Source of the DNA: Prauserella isguenensis
GTDB lineage: Bacteria > Actinomycetota > Actinomycetes > Mycobacteriales > Pseudonocardiaceae
DNA length: 64,000 bases
Assembly (NCBI RefSeq): GCF_014191605.1
Contig: NZ_JACHWU010000001.1
Span: 124,001 to 188,000, forward strand
Direction of reading: 5' to 3'
The translations under genes and the position numbers were made by a program. Positions 16,497-26,281 of this stretch are shown here, piece after piece. Under the pieces are notes generated by a model. It was given only the letters and a program-made list of their open reading frames with translations. It did no database searches and was not told the origin of the DNA. Positions within the stretch are counted from its first letter, which is position 1. Every line of letters begins with the position of its first letter.

Positions 16497-18701
16497 TCAG
16501 TTGGTGAAGTCGAGGGTGCCGACGATCTGGCTGCACCCCGTTTCCAGCCGCTGCTCCATCTTCACGATGCGACAGCCGATGCTGACTTGCGCCTTCCCGT
16601 TGGCCTGGACGTACCACTTGATGATCACACCCTCGGACGGGAACTCCTCGTAGTAGATCGTGTCCTTGTCGGCGTAGGTGTGGTGCTCACGGAAGTTGCG
16701 GTACTTGCCGGGGCTCTGCGAGTTCGCCTCGTCGGCGTCGGCGCGCAGGGTGTCGTAGAGCTGCCGGTGCTGCTCGCCCGCGTCGAAGTCCTGCTCGATC
16801 TGCTGGACGACGACCCGGTCGGAACCGTCGGAGCCCTTCGGGGCGAACGCGACCCGCGCGCGTTGCGTGTCCTCGAGGAGCTTCTCCCATCCTTCGGGCG
16901 CCACGAACGAATAGGAGAACCGCGCGATCTCCGTGCCGGGCGGCCGGTCGTCGCGCAGGAAGAAGAACCAGCCCGCCGTGCCGGCCACCAGCAAAGCGAC
17001 CAGCGCAGCCGCGGACCACACGAGTCCTCGACGCCTCCGCTTCGGTGCGCTCTGCCCGTCAGCGCCGTCGGTGCGGGAACCCGCGGGCTGCCGATACCCC
17101 TGCGACGGCTGGTGACCGAATCCGTACGGCCCGGACTGGTGCGCACCACCCGGCTGCTGACGCGGGAACGGCCCGCTCTGCGGATACGCCTGCGGAGGCT
17201 GTCCGTGCCCCGGGGACTGAGTCGCCCTGCCTTGCAGGCCCTGCTGGTTCGGACCCTGCTGGGTCGGTGCCTGCTGTGTCGGACCACCCGGGTGCCGACC
17301 GTGCCGGTTCGGCCCGCCGTGCCAGGCCTGCGGCGTACCGGACTGTGGGGTGCCGGACTGTGGTGTGCCGGTCCCGGGATGCGGTGTCCCGGAATGCGGT
17401 GCGCCCGAATGCGGTGGGCCTGAATGCGGTGTCTGCCCCTGGTCCGGGCGCCCGGAACCCGCCTGCGCCGGGGCGCCCGGCCCGCCCTGGATCGCGCGGT
17501 TCGCCTCGTCCCGGCCGACGACCGTCGTGGTCTCGCTGCCCCGCCCCGGCAACGCGGCCGGCACGGAACCGCCACGGTCAGGGATCACCTGCACGGCCCG
17601 CAGCGCGCCGCGGGCGACGACCGTTTCCGGCTGGTCGAGCGTCGTCGGCACCACTCCGGTGCGCTCGTGCACCAGCCTCGACATCATCGGGATCCGGCTC
17701 GACCCACCCACCAGGAAGATCGCCGTCAGCTGCTTGGCCCGCAGCTTCGCGTCCTCGATCGTGGCGAGCGTCAACTCGACGGCCCTGCCGAGCGGCGAGG
17801 CGATCAGTTCTTCGAGCTGCTCACGCGTGACGTGGGCGTCCGCGAACGGCGGCGGCATCGGCACGTCGGTGTAGGCGTGGCGTGACAGGGTCTCCTTCGC
17901 GCCGCGGATGTCCTGCCGGAGCACCCGCCTGCGCCTGCGGTCGGCGAGCTCGCGGCCCTGCACCAGCTCGTCCCACGCCTCACGGTCCGCAGCCGGCACG
18001 AGCGACCCGACGTGTTCGAGTAGCGCCTGGTCGATGTCCGCACCGCCGAAACTCGGATCACCGCGGGTGGCCAGCACCTCGAAGGCCGTGCGCCGCTGCT
18101 GCGACTCCGTCCTGCGCACCACGCTGACGTCGATCGTGCCTCCGCCGAAGTCCAGCACGGCCAGCGTGTCACCGGGACTGCCGGTGAACGCGACCGTCTT
18201 CTCCGGGTTGTCAGCCTTCGCGGGCGCGTACGTCGCGGCGTGGAACACCGCGGCCGCCACCGGTTCCGGCACCAGCGCCACCTCGTGCCCCAGTCCCGAC
18301 GCCGCCTGCCGCAACAGTCGCGTGCGCACCGCGCCCCAGTCGGCGGGGTGCGTCAGCACGAGCAGGTCGACGTCGGCGTTCGCCGCGAGCCTGCGGGCCT
18401 CGCCCACCGCCCGGGACAGCACCGTGCGGACGACGTCGACGACCGGCAGCACCGTGTCACCCAGCAGCAGCTCACCTTCGTCGATGCGCCGCTTCGGCGT
18501 CGGTTCGAACCGCGCCGGGTCGACCGCGGCCTGCCGTTCGGCCTCCTGACCGACGAACAGCGTGCCGTCGCTGTGGGCGTACACCGCGGACGGCATCAGC
18601 GGCTGCCCGTCGATCACGACGACCTGCGGTTGCCGTTCCCCGATCGCCGCCACGACACAGGTGCTCGACGTGCCGAAGTCGATCGCGACGCGAAAAGTCA
18701 C
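16497..18701 (-). CDS. Type VII secretion-associated Hsp70-like membrane protein (Rv3446c family)
   Basis: 734 residues. N-terminal Hsp70/actin-fold ATPase: phosphate-1 loop AIDFGTSSTCVVAA, phosphate-2 loop LDFGGGTIDVSVV and adenosine loop FLVGGSSRIPMM. Then comes a Pro/Gly/Gln-rich linker (about residues 390-550), one membrane helix at about 557-580 (RRRRGLVWSAAALVALLVAG) and a C-terminal domain of about 150 residues typical of the T7SS-associated Rv3446c family. No substrate-binding Hsp70 domain follows. The GTG start and its GGAGG site are buried in a 15-bp hairpin. It lies between eccC and the Esx pair, as in ESX-4. It may energise or chaperone secretion; the mechanism is unknown. Confidence 0.93.
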   Translation of the reverse strand: MTFRVAIDFGTSSTCVVAAIGERQPQVVVIDGQPLMPSAVYAHSDGTLFVGQEAERQAAVDPARFEPTPKRRIDEGELLLGDTVLPVVDVVRTVLSRAVGEARRLAANADVDLLVLTHPADWGAVRTRLLRQAASGLGHEVALVPEPVAAAVFHAATYAPAKADNPEKTVAFTGSPGDTLAVLDFGGGTIDVSVVRRTESQQRRTAFEVLATRGDPSFGGADIDQALLEHVGSLVPAADREAWDELVQGRELADRRRRRVLRQDIRGAKETLSRHAYTDVPMPPPFADAHVTREQLEELIASPLGRAVELTLATIEDAKLRAKQLTAIFLVGGSSRIPMMSRLVHERTGVVPTTLDQPETVVARGALRAVQVIPDRGGSVPAALPGRGSETTTVVGRDEANRAIQGGPGAPAQAGSGRPDQGQTPHSGPPHSGAPHSGTPHPGTGTPQSGTPQSGTPQAWHGGPNRHGRHPGGPTQQAPTQQGPNQQGLQGRATQSPGHGQPPQAYPQSGPFPRQQPGGAHQSGPYGFGHQPSQGYRQPAGSRTDGADGQSAPKRRRRGLVWSAAALVALLVAGTAGWFFFLRDDRPPGTEIARFSYSFVAPEGWEKLLEDTQRARVAFAPKGSDGSDRVVVQQIEQDFDAGEQHRQLYDTLRADADEANSQSPGKYRNFREHHTYADKDTIYYEEFPSEGVIIKWYVQANGKAQVSIGCRIVKMEQRLETGCSQIVGTLDFTN

Positions 18702-18734
18702 CGGTCGCCTCCGAGATCAGAGGCGACCGGTGAC
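18697..18734 (-). promoter_or_regulatory. Hairpin covering RBS and start codon of the Hsp70-like gene
   Basis: Perfect 15-bp arms (18697-18711 and 18720-18734) with an 8-nt loop. On the minus strand the 3' arm contains the GAGG of the ribosome binding site and the GTG start (18699-18701), while the 5' arm begins 19 nt after the eccC stop. It could block translation, act as a partial terminator after eccC, or be melted by ribosomes from upstream. Confidence 0.75.
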
Positions 18735-18753
18735 CGGTTCGACAGCGCGGTGA

Positions 18754-21700
18754 TCACTCGGGGTTGATCCACGAGACATGCATGAGCTGTTTGCCGACCT
18801 TGCGGCTGACCAGGTTGCCACGGCCCGGAGGCATCGGCCCCGCCTTGACGTTGCCGAGCAGCTGCCCCTCGTCCTTCGACCCGTTCATGACGATGCCGGG
18901 CATCGCCAGCTCCTTGAGCTTGCCGAGGATCGGGTCCATACCGGTCCGCGCGGCACCACCGGTGCGGCGCGCGACGATCATGTGCAGACCGACGTCCTTC
19001 GCCTGGGCCAGGTACTCACCCAGCGGCCGCAGCGGGTTGTTCTGCTGGGTCGCCACGAGGTCGTAGTCGTCGACGATCACGAACAGCTCCGGTCCCTGCC
19101 ACCACGAGCGGTCCCTGAGCTGCTGCGGCGTGACGTCCGGGCCGGGCAGTCGCTTCTGCATCGACCCGGCGACCTCCTTGACGATGCCGTCGAGCTGGTT
19201 GGCCGACACGACGTACGACAGCACCTGGTCGCCCTCGACGAAGCCGAGCATCGTGCGGCGGTAGTCGACGAGGATCAGCACCGCTTCCTTGGCCGTGTAC
19301 CGGTCGGTGATGCCCCGGACGATCTGCCGCAGCAGGTTCGTCTTGCCGGACTCGCCGTCGGCGTACGCCAGGAAGTGCGGATCCGCGTCGAAGTCGAGGT
19401 ACACGGGCGCCAGCTCGTCCTCGTCGACGCCGATCGGCACCAGCTTCGAGTCGCGGCGGTGGTCCATCGCGAGCAGGTCCTCGTACGGCATGACCTCCGG
19501 CAGCAGCCGCACCTGCGGCGCCTTCCGGCCGTGCCACGCGGCGTTGATCTTCGCGACGGCGTCGCTCACGCCCTCACCGATGGTCTCCGCGTCGCTCGAG
19601 CCGTCGATCCGCGGCAACCCGCCGAGAAAGTGCAGCTTGTCGCGGGTCAGACCGCGACCGGGCCTACCCGCCGGGATGTTCACCGCGGTGCGGCGGTCGA
19701 TGTCGGACTCGCTCGGGTCACCGAGACGTAGCTCGAACCGCGTACCCAGCATGTCCTTGATGGCCGGGCGGATGTCGGCCCACCGGTTCGAGGCGATGAC
19801 CACGTGCACGCCGTAGGCCAGGCCCTGCACCGCGAGCTTCGTGATCTGCGGTTCCAGCTCCTCGAAGTCGTCCCGCAGCGCACGCCAGCCGTCGACGACG
19901 AGGAACGCGTCGCCGAACGCGTCCTGGTCGGCCGTGATGTCACCCCGGCGCTTGCGGTTACGGAAGTCGGCCATCGAGTCGACGTTCAGCTCGCCGAACC
20001 GCGCCTCACGCTCGTTGGCGAGCGTCGTCAGCTCGGCGACGATCCGGCGGGCCTTGTCGGGATCCCGCCTCGCCACGGCCACACCACCGACGTGTGGCAG
20101 GCCGTCCAGCGAGGCGAGCGTGCCGCCGCCGAGGTCGATCGCGTAGAACTGCGCCTCCTGCGGCGTGTGCGTCAACGCCATCGACATGACCAGCGTCCGC
20201 AGCAACGTCGACTTGCCCGACTGCGGACCGCCCACGACCGCGCCGTGACCCGTGGCGCCCGAGAAGTCGGCCCACATCGGGTCGCGCCGCTGCTCGTACG
20301 GGCGGTCGACGATGCCGAGCGGCACCTGCAGCTTGCCGTTGCCGAAGAATCCGACCGGCGACAGGCCGCGCTCCTCGGTCGGGTTGAGGTTGGGCAGCAA
20401 GGTGTCGAGCGAGTTCGGCTCGTTCAGCGGCGGCAGCCACACCTCGTGGGCCGGCGGGCCCTGGCCGACGAGCCTGCCGACGATGACGTCGAGCTCGCTC
20501 GGCTCGACGGCCTCCTCCGACTCGGGCTGTTGCGGTTCCGGTTCCGGCTCCGGTTCGGGTTCCGGTTCCTTCGGCAGTTCGATGTAGTCGGGCACGAAGC
20601 GCTGCGGCCGCTTGTCCGCGCGCACGACCTTCGCACCCGGCGCCGCGGCCTTGATGCCCGCGGGCCGGTAAGGACCGGACACATAGGACGCCTTGAACCG
20701 TTCGAGCGTCGACGTGTCGTACTTCAGATAGCCACCGCCGGGCACCGACGGCAGCTCGAACGCGTCCGGCACGCCGATCGCGGCGCGGGACTCCGCGGCC
20801 GAGAACGTCTTCAGGCCGATCCGGTACGACAGGTGCGAGTCCAGACCGCGCAGCTTGCCCTCTTCGAGGCGCTGCGAGGCCAGCAGCATGTGCATCTGCA
20901 GCGAACGGCCCAGCCGGCCGATCGCGACGAACAGCTCGATGAAGTCGGGCTTCTCGCTCAGCAGCTCGGAGAACTCGTCGACGACGATGAACAGCGCGGG
21001 CAGCGGGTCGAGGTCGGCACCGTTCTCGCGGGCCTTCTCGTACTCCCACACGTTCTTGAAGTTGCCGCCGTTCTTGAGCGCCTCCTGGCGGCGGTTCATC
21101 TCACCGGCGAGCGCATCCTTCATACGGTCGACCAGCGTGACCTCGTCGGCGAGGTTGGTGATGACCGCCGAGACGTGCGGCGCCTTGTCCAGACCGAGGA
21201 ACGTCGCACCACCCTTGAAGTCGACGAGCACGAAGTTCAGCGACGTCGACGAGTGCGTGGCCAGCATGCCCAGCACGAGCGTGCGGAGGAACTCGGACTT
21301 GCCGGAACCGGTCGCACCGATGCACAGGCCGTGCGGACCCATGCCCTCCATCGCGGCTTCCTTGATGTCCAGCTCGACCGGCTGGCCCATCTCGCCGACA
21401 CCGAACGGCACGCGGTAGCGGTCGCGCACCGGGCGTGGCCGCCACGCCTGCTGCACGTCGAACGTCATCGGGTCGCCGGGGATGCCCAGCAGTTCGAGCA
21501 GAGACGGGTTGGACAGCAGCGGCTGTTCCTCGCCGTCCTCGGCCGCGGCCGTGCCGATGCGGTACGGCGACAGCTTGCGCGCGAGCGCCTCCATCTCGAC
21601 GAGGCTGAGCGTGTCGGGCGCACCGAACCACTCGACGCCGCCCGCGCTGCGCGCACCCAGCCGCTCGGGCTCGGCGACCAGGCGCAGACCACGCCGGGCG

Positions 21701-22773
21701 GCGAGCGTGCCGATCGTGTCGGAGAGGTCGACCAGCGTGACGCCGACCAGCCCCTCCTCCAGCAGGATCCGCTCCTCGCCGGTGACGTCGGCGTCGTCGA
21801 GGACGATCACGATGTGCGGCTGATCCGGCGGGGGCGTGGCGTTGCGCGAGAACCGCTGCCGGTCGCGCAGTTCCTCCTCCAGCCACTGCTCGAGCTGCGC
21901 GAGCGAACCGGCCATCATGCGGAGCTGGCCGATGCCGTCCGACAGTGTCGGATGCTGGGTGTGGGGCAGCCACTTGGCCCACTCCCACTCGGCCTTCGAC
22001 CGGCCGGTCGACGCGACCGCGATGAGCACGTCCTCCGGGCTGTGGAACGTGACGAGCTGCGCGAGCGCCGCCCGCGTCAGCCCGCGGACGAGTTCCCGCT
22101 CGCCCTGCACGCCGACGGCCGCGAACCCGCGCAGCGTGATCTGCGTCGGCAGGTCCGGGACGATCGAGTGCGCGCGCACGAACCGACGCAGCGCGAGCGT
22201 GGCGATCGGCTCCAGCTCGTCGACGGGGCCGGTCTGCGGCGGCACGAGCCGCGTCGCCAGCCGGTGCGCACTACGGCCCACCCGCAGGTGGAGAAAGTCC
22301 TGGTCGTTCTGCCTGCGCTCCCACATCCGGCGCGTGGCCGCCATCGACCACAGCGTCTGCGGATCCGGGTGCACCCACTCCAGCGAGGCGCGCTGCTCCT
22401 CCATCGCCTCGCGAGCGCGTTCGCGCATCTGGCCGAGGTACCGCAGGTAGTCCTTGCGGTCCTCGTTCATCTCGGCCTTCTTCTGACCGCCCCCACGGCC
22501 GCCGCCCGCGAACATGCCGACCATCGACATGATCATCATCATCGGCATCATCATCATGAACGGGCTGGGAGCCTGCCCCTGCTCCAGCCGCGGCACCATG
22601 ATCATGCCGACCATGCCGAGCATCGCCACGATCATGACGACCGGCAGGATCTTCATCATGATGTTGCCCGGAATCGCCCGGGGAACCTCGGGTGGCGGCT
22701 CAAGGTGAACCTCGCCGCCCGGAGGGCGGGGCGCAGCAAGACGTGGCGACCGCTTGAACTGCAGCGTGCTCAC
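18754..22773 (-). CDS. eccC: Type VII secretion FtsK/SpoIIIE ATPase EccC
   Basis: 1339 residues, single-chain form. Two membrane helices lie near residues 37-60 and 70-88 (ILPVVMIVAMLGMVGMIMV; a methionine-rich second helix). Three FtsK-type ATPase domains follow, with Walker A lysines K492 (GATGSGKSE), K854 (GGPQSGKST) and K1144 (DGESGKTN). The motor of the secretion machine: it recognises the YxxxD/E tails of substrates and drives assembly and export. An acidic Glu/Pro linker lies between domains 1 and 2. The GTG start has an AGGGG site 9 nt upstream. It is divergent from eccD across 288 bp, which should hold both promoters. Confidence 0.97.
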   Translation of the reverse strand: MSTLQFKRSPRLAAPRPPGGEVHLEPPPEVPRAIPGNIMMKILPVVMIVAMLGMVGMIMVPRLEQGQAPSPFMMMMPMMMIMSMVGMFAGGGRGGGQKKAEMNEDRKDYLRYLGQMRERAREAMEEQRASLEWVHPDPQTLWSMAATRRMWERRQNDQDFLHLRVGRSAHRLATRLVPPQTGPVDELEPIATLALRRFVRAHSIVPDLPTQITLRGFAAVGVQGERELVRGLTRAALAQLVTFHSPEDVLIAVASTGRSKAEWEWAKWLPHTQHPTLSDGIGQLRMMAGSLAQLEQWLEEELRDRQRFSRNATPPPDQPHIVIVLDDADVTGEERILLEEGLVGVTLVDLSDTIGTLAARRGLRLVAEPERLGARSAGGVEWFGAPDTLSLVEMEALARKLSPYRIGTAAAEDGEEQPLLSNPSLLELLGIPGDPMTFDVQQAWRPRPVRDRYRVPFGVGEMGQPVELDIKEAAMEGMGPHGLCIGATGSGKSEFLRTLVLGMLATHSSTSLNFVLVDFKGGATFLGLDKAPHVSAVITNLADEVTLVDRMKDALAGEMNRRQEALKNGGNFKNVWEYEKARENGADLDPLPALFIVVDEFSELLSEKPDFIELFVAIGRLGRSLQMHMLLASQRLEEGKLRGLDSHLSYRIGLKTFSAAESRAAIGVPDAFELPSVPGGGYLKYDTSTLERFKASYVSGPYRPAGIKAAAPGAKVVRADKRPQRFVPDYIELPKEPEPEPEPEPEPQQPESEEAVEPSELDVIVGRLVGQGPPAHEVWLPPLNEPNSLDTLLPNLNPTEERGLSPVGFFGNGKLQVPLGIVDRPYEQRRDPMWADFSGATGHGAVVGGPQSGKSTLLRTLVMSMALTHTPQEAQFYAIDLGGGTLASLDGLPHVGGVAVARRDPDKARRIVAELTTLANEREARFGELNVDSMADFRNRKRRGDITADQDAFGDAFLVVDGWRALRDDFEELEPQITKLAVQGLAYGVHVVIASNRWADIRPAIKDMLGTRFELRLGDPSESDIDRRTAVNIPAGRPGRGLTRDKLHFLGGLPRIDGSSDAETIGEGVSDAVAKINAAWHGRKAPQVRLLPEVMPYEDLLAMDHRRDSKLVPIGVDEDELAPVYLDFDADPHFLAYADGESGKTNLLRQIVRGITDRYTAKEAVLILVDYRRTMLGFVEGDQVLSYVVSANQLDGIVKEVAGSMQKRLPGPDVTPQQLRDRSWWQGPELFVIVDDYDLVATQQNNPLRPLGEYLAQAKDVGLHMIVARRTGGAARTGMDPILGKLKELAMPGIVMNGSKDEGQLLGNVKAGPMPPGRGNLVSRKVGKQLMHVSWINPE

Positions 22774-23061
22774 CGAAAAGACCCCTCTTCAACTCGGCTG
22801 ATCGAGTCGCCATGCGAGCGGCCACGTACGGGCCGAATGCTGGCAGAGACCACACGGTAGCGAACGAGAGCAACCTGCGATCCACAGACCGGCGAAGTCA
22901 TGGCCGCCTTTCGGCGAATCCGTCCCGCCGAGCGGCCGAGTGCGCTAGAAACGGCACGCGGCCGCGTGAGACAGCCGTAGGCGTCCGGGCAGGCGAACGG
23001 TAAGTTCCCGTGCGCGGTATAAGTACCGGGTCAGCGACACATCCAGGTAGGGGGACAACAG

Positions 23062-24456
23062 GTGGCAACGGGCACGACCGTATTCAGCCGGGTCACGGTG
23101 GTCGCACCGAGCACCCGCATCGACGTCGCACTGCCGGCCGACGTGGCCGTTGCGGACCTGATGCCGATGCTGCTGGAGATGGCCAAGGAGGTCTCTCCCG
23201 ACGGCGGCGCTCGGCACGGTGGCTGGGCACTGGCCAAGCTCGGTGACGCTCCCCTGGACCCCAGCCGCACGCTCGCCTCCCTCGGTGTCGTCGACGGCGA
23301 GCTGCTGCAGCTGCGCAAGCGCAACGAGAACCCGCCACCGCCGCTCTACGACGACGTCGTCGACGCCATCGCCGAGGCCGATCCGGACGGCTTCCGCCCC
23401 TGGAGCAAGGAGACGGCCCGCAAGATCGGCCACGCCGCGGGCGGCCTGTCGGCCGTGCTCGCCGCGCTCGCCCTGTTCCTCGGCGGCATCGGCGGCTACG
23501 CGCTGTTCGCCGCGATCGCGGCCGGCGTGGTGGCCATCGCCGCCGTCGCGCTGGGCGCCACCCTCGTCCGCGCCTACCAGGCCGTCTCGACCGGCGTGCT
23601 GATCTCCGCCGTGGGCGGCCTGCCGATGGCGTTCGTCGCGGGCTTCTTCATCGTGCCGCTCGATACCTCGATCCGGCCGAACCTTCTGCTGGCCAGCGCA
23701 CTCGTGGTCGTGGTCGCCGCCGCCTCGATCATGATCATGGGCACGGGCCTGACGACCTTCATCGCCGCCGCGACCGCGGGCGTGTTCGGCGTCGTCGCGT
23801 TCCTCGTCGCCACGCTCGTCGACCACCCTGCGCCGGGCGTCGCCGCGGGCACGGCCGCCGTGGCACTCGGCTGCATCTCGATGCTGCCCCGCGCGACCAT
23901 CTGGCTGGCCAAGCTGCCGCTGCCGACCGTTCCGGGCACCGCCGACGAGCTCAAGGAAGACTCCGAGATCCCGGACTACTCCGACATCGAGCAGCGCACC
24001 AGCTCGGCGCACAACTACATGACGGGCCTGCTCGTCGGTTGCGGCGCCGTCACCGCGCTCGCGGCCATGCTCACCGCCACCTCCGGCGACATCTGGGGCA
24101 TCCTCACCGGTGCCATCGCCACCGTGGTGCTGCTGCTGCGCGCCCGGACGTACGCCAACGGCGCACAGGCCGTCGCACTGCTGGTCACCGGCATGGTCTC
24201 CGCGGGCGGCATCCTCATCGGGTGGCTGCAGGGCGCCGAGCCGTTCGACCAGCTGCTGTGGGCCAGCATCGCGTTCGTCGTGCTCTCCGCGGGCTCGGTC
24301 GTACTGGGCGTCGTGATCCCGAACCAGCGGTTCTCACCCCCGGTGCGCCGCACGGTCGACATCCTCGAGGCCGTCTGTATCGCGGCGGTGCTGCCGCTCG
24401 CGCTGGCGGTCATGGGCCTGTACTCGTTCTTCCGCCACCTCGACCTTCTCGGCTGA
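23062..24456 (+). CDS. eccD: Type VII secretion integral membrane protein EccD
   Basis: 464 residues. An N-terminal ubiquitin-like domain (about residues 1-90, with RVTVVAPSTRIDVALP) is followed from about residue 128 by many hydrophobic helices (about eleven), consistent with the pore-forming EccD subunit. The GTG start follows a GGGGGA ribosome binding site. It is the first gene of the rightward unit with mycP, 73 nt downstream. It is divergent from eccC, as in ESX-4 of mycobacteria. Confidence 0.95.
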   Translation: MATGTTVFSRVTVVAPSTRIDVALPADVAVADLMPMLLEMAKEVSPDGGARHGGWALAKLGDAPLDPSRTLASLGVVDGELLQLRKRNENPPPPLYDDVVDAIAEADPDGFRPWSKETARKIGHAAGGLSAVLAALALFLGGIGGYALFAAIAAGVVAIAAVALGATLVRAYQAVSTGVLISAVGGLPMAFVAGFFIVPLDTSIRPNLLLASALVVVVAAASIMIMGTGLTTFIAAATAGVFGVVAFLVATLVDHPAPGVAAGTAAVALGCISMLPRATIWLAKLPLPTVPGTADELKEDSEIPDYSDIEQRTSSAHNYMTGLLVGCGAVTALAAMLTATSGDIWGILTGAIATVVLLLRARTYANGAQAVALLVTGMVSAGGILIGWLQGAEPFDQLLWASIAFVVLSAGSVVLGVVIPNQRFSPPVRRTVDILEAVCIAAVLPLALAVMGLYSFFRHLDLLG

Positions 24457-24529
24457 CGGCGGGGGCGGACTCGCACGCGGCCGACAGCAGGCCACGCAGG
24501 CACGGCAACAGACGTCAAGGGGGTTTCGG

Positions 24530-26281
24530 GTGCGTTCGGTCGGTCCACACGCCGGTTCGAGATCTGCCGGCCGGTTCGGTGCCGGTCCACGGACCGGTAC
24601 GCGCCGGACGGGACCGGCCCGCCGGATCTCCGCGGTACTGCTCACCGCCGCCATCGGTGCCACGACGGCACTCGTCCCGTCGCTGCCCGCGGCCGCCCAG
24701 GCGGATGCCTGGACACCGCCGCCAGACACCGGCCTGCCGCCCGTGGGCGGTCTGAAGATGAACGGGCCGGACGAGAACTACGAGCTCCACACCGAATGCG
24801 TGAAGGCCGCCGAACTCGAGGAGGCCGACCGTCTCCGGCAGGCCCCGTGGGGGCAGCTCTACCTGCGGCTCGACGAGGCCCACCGGATCCTGGCCGCCGA
24901 GGGCAAACAGCCGGGCGCGGGCGAGACCGTCGCCGTGATCGACACCGGCGTCGAGGACGGCCACCCGTACATGAAGGGCCCCGACGGGAACAGCCGCGTT
25001 CACGGCGTCGGCGAGTACGTGAAAGAGGAAGGCGGGCCCGGCGTCCGCGACTGTGACGGCCACGGCACCGAGGTCGCGGGCATCATCGGCGCGAACACCC
25101 CACCCGACATCGGCTTCCAGGGCGTCGCACCCCACGTGCGGATCAACGCGATCCGCCAGTCCAGCCAGTACTACGAGAAGAGCGACGAGCCCGCGCAGCC
25201 GCAGAACCCGGGCGGCGGCCAGAACGGCGGCGACGGCGGCGACGGCGGTGGCCAGAACGGTGGCGACGGCGGCGGCCAGAACGGTGGCCCCGGTGGTGAC
25301 GGCGGTGGCCCCGGTGGTGACGGCGGTGCAGGCGGCGACGGCGGTGGCGACGCCGGCACCGGCGAGTCCTCGGCCACGGGCACGTCGCAGCGGCAGGCCG
25401 ACAGCGAGGAGGGCGCGGGCACGCTCGCCACGCTCGCCGCCGCGATCATCAGGGCGGCCGACGAGGCGCCCGGCAGCGTCATGAACGTGTCGATCAACAA
25501 CTGCCAGCCCTTCTCGACGACCATCGACGCCGAGAACAAGAAGCTTCAGGCCGCCGTCAAGTACGCGCACGAGGTGAAGGACGTCGTCGTCGTGACCGCG
25601 GCGGGCAACGTCGGCGAGAACTGCCAGCAGAACACCGACTCGGACCTCAACAAGCTCAACTCGATCGTCTCGCCGCCGGTGTTCTCCGACCACGTGCTGT
25701 CGGTGGCCGCGATCGGCGAGGAGGGAACCGCGCCGTTCAGCATGAACGGTCCGTGGGTCGGCGTCGCCGCGCCCGGCACGAAGATCATTTCGCTGGACCC
25801 TGCGGAGAACTCCGACCGCATCGTCAACCAGACGATCGACCCCAGCGGCAACGCGGCCCCGATCGAAGGCACGAGCTTCGCGGCACCGTACGTCTCGGGG
25901 CTGGCCGTCCTCGTGCGGCAGATGTACCCGAACCTCACGGCCACGCAGGTCATGGAGCGCATCAAGTACACCGCGCACCACCCGGCCACCCCCGACGGCC
26001 ACGACCAGTACATCGGCGAAGGCGTCATCGACCCCGTCGCCGCGCTGACCGCCGACGTGCCCCAGGAGATGGGCGTCCAGCAGATCCAGCAGCAGCCGCT
26101 GCCCGACGACCTGCCGCCCGCGAACATCCCCAACTGGACACCGTTCGCCGTGGCCGTGACCGGGTCCGCGGGCGCGCTGGTGGCACTCGGCGTGACGATG
26201 TTCGTGGTGCACACCGTGCGGCGGAAACAGAAACCACCAAGGGCCTCGGCGAAGGCGTCCTCCTCCGGCTCACCGAGCTGA
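24530..26281 (+). CDS. mycP: Type VII secretion-associated serine protease mycosin
   Basis: 583 residues. A subtilisin-family protease anchored in the membrane. It has an N-terminal signal peptide (ISAVLLTAAIGATTALVPS, cut near AAAQA), catalytic D138 (VIDTGV), H178 (GHGTEVAG) and S449 (GTSFAAPYVSG), and oxyanion N360 (AAGNVGENC). The C-terminal helix at about 540-563 ends in a basic stop-transfer. A Gly/Asn/Asp-rich insert of about 50 residues (about 226-280) sits in the loop after the catalytic His. Full length and active by motif. Coupled to eccD; convergent with eccB through the hairpin at 26550. Confidence 0.97.
   Translation: MRSVGPHAGSRSAGRFGAGPRTGTRRTGPARRISAVLLTAAIGATTALVPSLPAAAQADAWTPPPDTGLPPVGGLKMNGPDENYELHTECVKAAELEEADRLRQAPWGQLYLRLDEAHRILAAEGKQPGAGETVAVIDTGVEDGHPYMKGPDGNSRVHGVGEYVKEEGGPGVRDCDGHGTEVAGIIGANTPPDIGFQGVAPHVRINAIRQSSQYYEKSDEPAQPQNPGGGQNGGDGGDGGGQNGGDGGGQNGGPGGDGGGPGGDGGAGGDGGGDAGTGESSATGTSQRQADSEEGAGTLATLAAAIIRAADEAPGSVMNVSINNCQPFSTTIDAENKKLQAAVKYAHEVKDVVVVTAAGNVGENCQQNTDSDLNKLNSIVSPPVFSDHVLSVAAIGEEGTAPFSMNGPWVGVAAPGTKIISLDPAENSDRIVNQTIDPSGNAAPIEGTSFAAPYVSGLAVLVRQMYPNLTATQVMERIKYTAHHPATPDGHDQYIGEGVIDPVAALTADVPQEMGVQQIQQQPLPDDLPPANIPNWTPFAVAVTGSAGALVALGVTMFVVHTVRRKQKPPRASAKASSSGSPS

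Noticed and set aside
19804-22860. A 1018-codon plus-strand frame
   Set aside because: Antisense shadow of eccC, which is certain from its three Walker motifs.
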